A stretch of 7,755 nt of DNA, taken from NCBI GenBank assembly GCA_001873675.1, contig MNZP01000077.1, positions 1 to 7,755 of the forward strand, written 5' to 3'. Positions within the stretch are counted from its first letter, which is position 1, and every line of letters begins with the position of its first letter. Source of the DNA: Syntrophaceae bacterium CG2_30_49_12. Lineage in GTDB: Bacteria > Desulfobacterota > Syntrophia > Syntrophales > CG2-30-49-12. This document shows, one piece after another, positions 6,801-7,755 of the stretch. Position numbers and translations under genes: made by a program. Under the pieces are notes generated by a model. The model made no database searches and had not been told where the DNA came from. It was given only the letters and a program-made list of their open reading frames with translations.

Positions 6801-6968
6801 CGTGTCGCCGGGAAGATACCCATGCCGGATTATATGAGGGAACAGATGCCCGAACTGATGCCCAGGGTAATGGATAACCTGATGCCTAAGATGCTGCCCG
6901 ATGTTGTTCCTCTAATTGTTGACCCGATGATTGACTATCTCAGGGGTTTGAAGGAGAAGGGGAAATAG
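3873..6968 (+). CDS. FAD-linked oxidase fused to ferredoxin and two CCG (HdrD-like) domains, with Met/Pro-rich tail
   Basis: A 1031-aa GlcD-GlcF/HdrD-type fusion. Residues about 50-215 form the PCMH-type FAD-binding domain (PRGKASSGYGGAV at 78-90; TSAPSSTVGGWLAQGGAGIG at 143-162). About 220-460 is the FAD-oxidase C-terminal domain ending in YGILNPQKVLGGG. Two [4Fe-4S] motifs follow: C512, C515, C518, C522 and C563, C566, C569, C573. The CCG domains are C649-x32-C682C683-x35-C719xxC722 and C777-x35-C813C814-x35-C850xxC853, spacings like those of heterodisulfide reductase subunits that hold non-cubane [4Fe-4S] clusters. Residues about 900-1026 form a Met/Pro-rich tail. Relatives oxidise 2-hydroxyacids or pass electrons to quinone or disulfide; which applies here cannot be read. 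No signal peptide; the tail may contact the membrane. A full AGGAGG at 3859-3864 with 8-nt spacing fixes the start, 42 bp after the radical SAM gene. Confidence 0.88.
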   Translation: MAHLTTKQKEWLEKEFNQRVSFDKTERLLYSHDIAAIPRIIRPFGGSTLPDAIIQPESEEEVARLVAWANENRIPLTPRGKASSGYGGAVPTKKGVVVDFWRMRKVIHTDSGAMEVTVQPGITWEKLQAELAKGGVDLRLYPTSAPSSTVGGWLAQGGAGIGSYAYGYFRDNAVSARVVLPDGAIKKFSGDDLDLIADAEGTTGFITEVTLRIRKREKIAVTALAFPDARRLQEAVEAMDRSELPLWSIVFINPRMAELKNRAPLMEHRTQPGEERVILPAAYVVTIAYAEKDSQRVRDGLTEIVRMFEGEVLSERIAEHEWKNRFKLMVVKRLGPSLVPAEVIVPLHSLGDVMSEIEQKVDQPVVKEGVIIHRGRGGKPEAVILGFIPSDQRRFAYNLVFGLVLTIIKIAERHGGRVYSTGMYFTKKAGYVLGSERVKKLERFKKERDRYGILNPQKVLGGGIIGHLMKVVGIFEPLIRPFGNVVITLVGERHRKPARGIPPDVAWYAYSCSQCGYCVDECDQFYGRGWESQIPRGKWYWLREYMEGNVKWDQKMVDTIIACTTCELCNLRCSASLPIESSWMKLRGQLIQEEGRMTFPPFEMMAAALVKEGNIWAGYRNNRDAWFPKELREKHPPGTQAGNVYFAGCTASYVEEDIGKASVTLLDAAGVDFTYLGQKENCCGTPMLVSGKWDIFLNNMKRNIASVKACGADTVITSCPACDMMWRHIYPQWAQKHGIAFDIKTRHYSEIISEQIREGKFKYTHEVPGKVTWHDSCHIGRVSGIYDPPREMIKAIPGIQFEEMEYNREAAHCCGSVLTLIKDPPVAHEVGDIRIKEAEEINAGAILALCPCCEFQLRVSADKKGKDMGVHDLAAFACLGLGKKFKDPEPEVMRQWAVFEGMIDLMTPQGFATLMSSMWKELIDAMPLGMGSMMMFIGKLGPVGGALLWMMRPMFPVLFPILLPKMMPKVMPAMLNRVAGKIPMPDYMREQMPELMPRVMDNLMPKMLPDVVPLIVDPMIDYLRGLKEKGK

Positions 6969-7020
6969 GGGAAAAAGATTTGACCCCAAGTTCTTATTGA
7001 TTTTTTTGTCACCCCTTTTT
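6968..7020 (+). terminator. Weak candidate terminator after the redox cluster
   Basis: GGGGAAAAA (6968-6976, overlapping the stop codon) can pair with TTTTT and CCCC ending at 7015, separated by a 4-nt bulge, and CCCC is followed directly by TTTTT (7016-7020). The stem is mostly A-T and bulged, so efficiency is doubtful. Its position between the cluster and the regulator's own promoter is sensible. Confidence 0.28.
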
Positions 7021-7064
7021 ATATCTATTGATTCGGACACTACTGCAAACGCATAAAAAAACAC

Positions 7065-7092
7065 TTGACAAATAATTTTATTTCTCTATTGT
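7065..7092 (+). promoter_or_regulatory. Sigma70-like promoter of the Fur-family gene
   Basis: A perfect -35 TTGACA (7065-7070) is followed after 16 bp by TATTGT (7087-7092), a 4-of-6 match to the -10 consensus. Transcription would start near 7099, about 38 bp ahead of the ATG. The surrounding sequence is strongly A+T-rich. Confidence 0.6.
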
Positions 7093-7093
7093 T

Positions 7094-7112
7094 GATAGCG
7101 ATTTTCAATATC
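7094..7112 (+). promoter_or_regulatory. Candidate Fur box overlapping the start of transcription
   Basis: GATAGCGATTTTCAATATC matches the classical 19-bp Fur consensus (GATAAT, GATAAT, C, ATTATC) at 14 of 19 positions. It is embedded in a wider inverted repeat, TGATA (7093-7097) and TATCA (7109-7113). Lying immediately downstream of the -10, it would let bound protein block the promoter, so the regulator downstream probably represses itself. Confidence 0.55.
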
Positions 7113-7136
7113 ATATTCTAACCAAGGATAATATAA

Positions 7137-7568
7137 ATGGCCCGGGAAGAAGAAAAAATATTTGAAGATTATCTTGCAATCAAAAATCTTAAACAAAGTG
7201 AGCAGAGAAAAGAGATATTACAAATTTTCTTAAATATAGATAAACATCTGACTGCTAATGAACTCTATCGAATTGTTCAGAAAAAATATCCCAAAGTAGG
7301 ATATGCCACTATTTATCGCACACTTAGACTATTGTGCGAATCCGGCCTTTGCCGTGAATTGAAATTTGAAGACGGCACAGCCCGATATGAACATCTCTAT
7401 GGCCACCAGCATCACGACCACCTTATATGCACCAAGTGTGGCAGATTCTTTGAAGTAGTGGATTCCGAGATTGAACGCTTGCAAGAAAAATTGGCTAAAC
7501 AGCATGGATTCTATCCTGAAAGACACCGGATGGAACTATATGGGGTATGCCGAAAATGTAAAAAATAG
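7137..7568 (+). CDS. fur: Fur-family metal-responsive transcriptional repressor
   Basis: A 143-aa protein of usual Fur length. The N-terminal winged helix covers about 12-80, with helix VGYATIYRTLRLL (54-66) as the DNA-reading element. The dimerisation/metal domain shows HQHHDHLICTKCGRFFEVVD (90-109). Structural zinc ligands are C98xxC101 and C138xxC141. Likely regulatory-site residues are H37, E85, H93, H95 and E106. The Glu at 106, where peroxide sensor PerR has Asp, and the Fur-like box upstream favour an iron-responsive Fur over PerR or Zur, though sequence alone does not prove it. It would repress iron-uptake and related genes when iron is replete. AAGGA (7124-7128) lies 8 nt before the ATG. 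The gene is visibly more A+T-rich than the redox cluster and has its own promoter, so it is a separate unit whose iron link to the Fe-S-rich cluster is suggestive only. Confidence 0.88.
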   Translation: MAREEEKIFEDYLAIKNLKQSEQRKEILQIFLNIDKHLTANELYRIVQKKYPKVGYATIYRTLRLLCESGLCRELKFEDGTARYEHLYGHQHHDHLICTKCGRFFEVVDSEIERLQEKLAKQHGFYPERHRMELYGVCRKCKK

Positions 7569-7578
7569 GATATATTTT

Positions 7579-7755
7579 TTGTAACCACTCAGGTATCTTG
7601 CCACAAAGGCACAAAGGCACCAAGATTATAGGATTAATTCTTTATAATAGCCTTTTTAATGCATGGCACATTGAAATTAATGAGAAAACTCCGTTATTCA
7701 ATTTATATCCATCTTCTCTTTGGGTCTTTGTGCCTTGGTGGCTGAATAGTTACAA
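7579..7755. repeat. Small MITE-like element bounded by imperfect inverted repeats
   Basis: The left arm (7579-7625) and right arm (7713-7755) are imperfect inverted copies. The outer 14 bp, beginning TTGTAAC, agree at 12 positions; the left arm then has a 9-bp insertion; and the inner 26 bp share about 21 positions, including an 11-bp exact match AAGGCACAAAG (7606-7616 against 7726-7736). The left arm also carries a tandem CACAAAGG (7602-7609, 7610-7617). About 90 bp of A+T-rich sequence lies between the arms and contains no gene. ACAAAGGCAC-type repeats are scattered through many environmental bacterial genomes. The window ends exactly at the right arm, so a target duplication cannot be checked. 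It could also act as a terminator-like cruciform for the Fur-family gene, which ends 10 bp before it. Confidence 0.6.

Overview
The window looks like a piece of chromosome from a strictly anaerobic bacterium, most likely a syntrophic or sulfate-reducing relative in the Desulfobacterota (Syntrophales-like). I infer this from the gene content: a 2-hydroxyacyl-CoA dehydratase/benzoyl-CoA reductase-related protein, a radical SAM protein loaded with ferredoxin clusters, and a GlcD-HdrD-type flavin/iron-sulfur fusion. All oxygen-labile parts sit in one tight cluster. The taxonomic placement is inference only; no rRNA or tRNA gene is present.

Layout. Positions 1-~450 hold the 5' end of an IS110-family element on the minus strand. 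It runs off the left edge, its transposase is interrupted by an in-frame TGA, and it is preceded by a structured leader (351-447). Next to it (518-1033, +) is the C-terminal remnant of an AlbA/Schlafen-type ATP-binding regulator. Only the tail of its ATPase-like part and its winged helix survive, and a tandem 11-bp repeat lies at the broken end. Together these form a decayed, mobile-element-scarred left flank. A gap without a recognised gene (1034-1207) follows.

The core is a three-gene, same-strand cluster, 1208-6968. It encodes (i) a 450-aa CoA-activase C-terminal/DUF2229-like protein without its usual ATPase domain, (ii) a 403-aa radical SAM protein with an N-terminal 2x[4Fe-4S] ferredoxin module and a [2Fe-2S] module, and (iii) a 1031-aa protein joining a GlcD-like FAD oxidase, a two-cluster ferredoxin and two CCG (HdrB/HdrD-like) domains to an unusual Met/Pro-rich tail. 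Gaps are 58 and 42 bp and each gene has its own Shine-Dalgarno sequence, so I infer an operon. One reading is an electron-transfer line: the flavin/CCG protein takes or gives electrons to a thiol, quinone or hydroxyacid couple, the ferredoxin-headed radical SAM enzyme uses low-potential electrons to modify a target, and the DUF2229-like protein is the target or the low-potential reductase. The substrate is unknown. This is the candidate undescribed system in the window.

The right flank holds a divergently styled, more A+T-rich gene for a Fur-family metalloregulator (7137-7568) with its own sigma70-like promoter and a good Fur-box match over the start region, suggesting autoregulation. The window ends in a ~177-bp, A+T-rich segment bounded by imperfect inverted repeats (7579-7755) that resembles a small non-autonomous repeat element.
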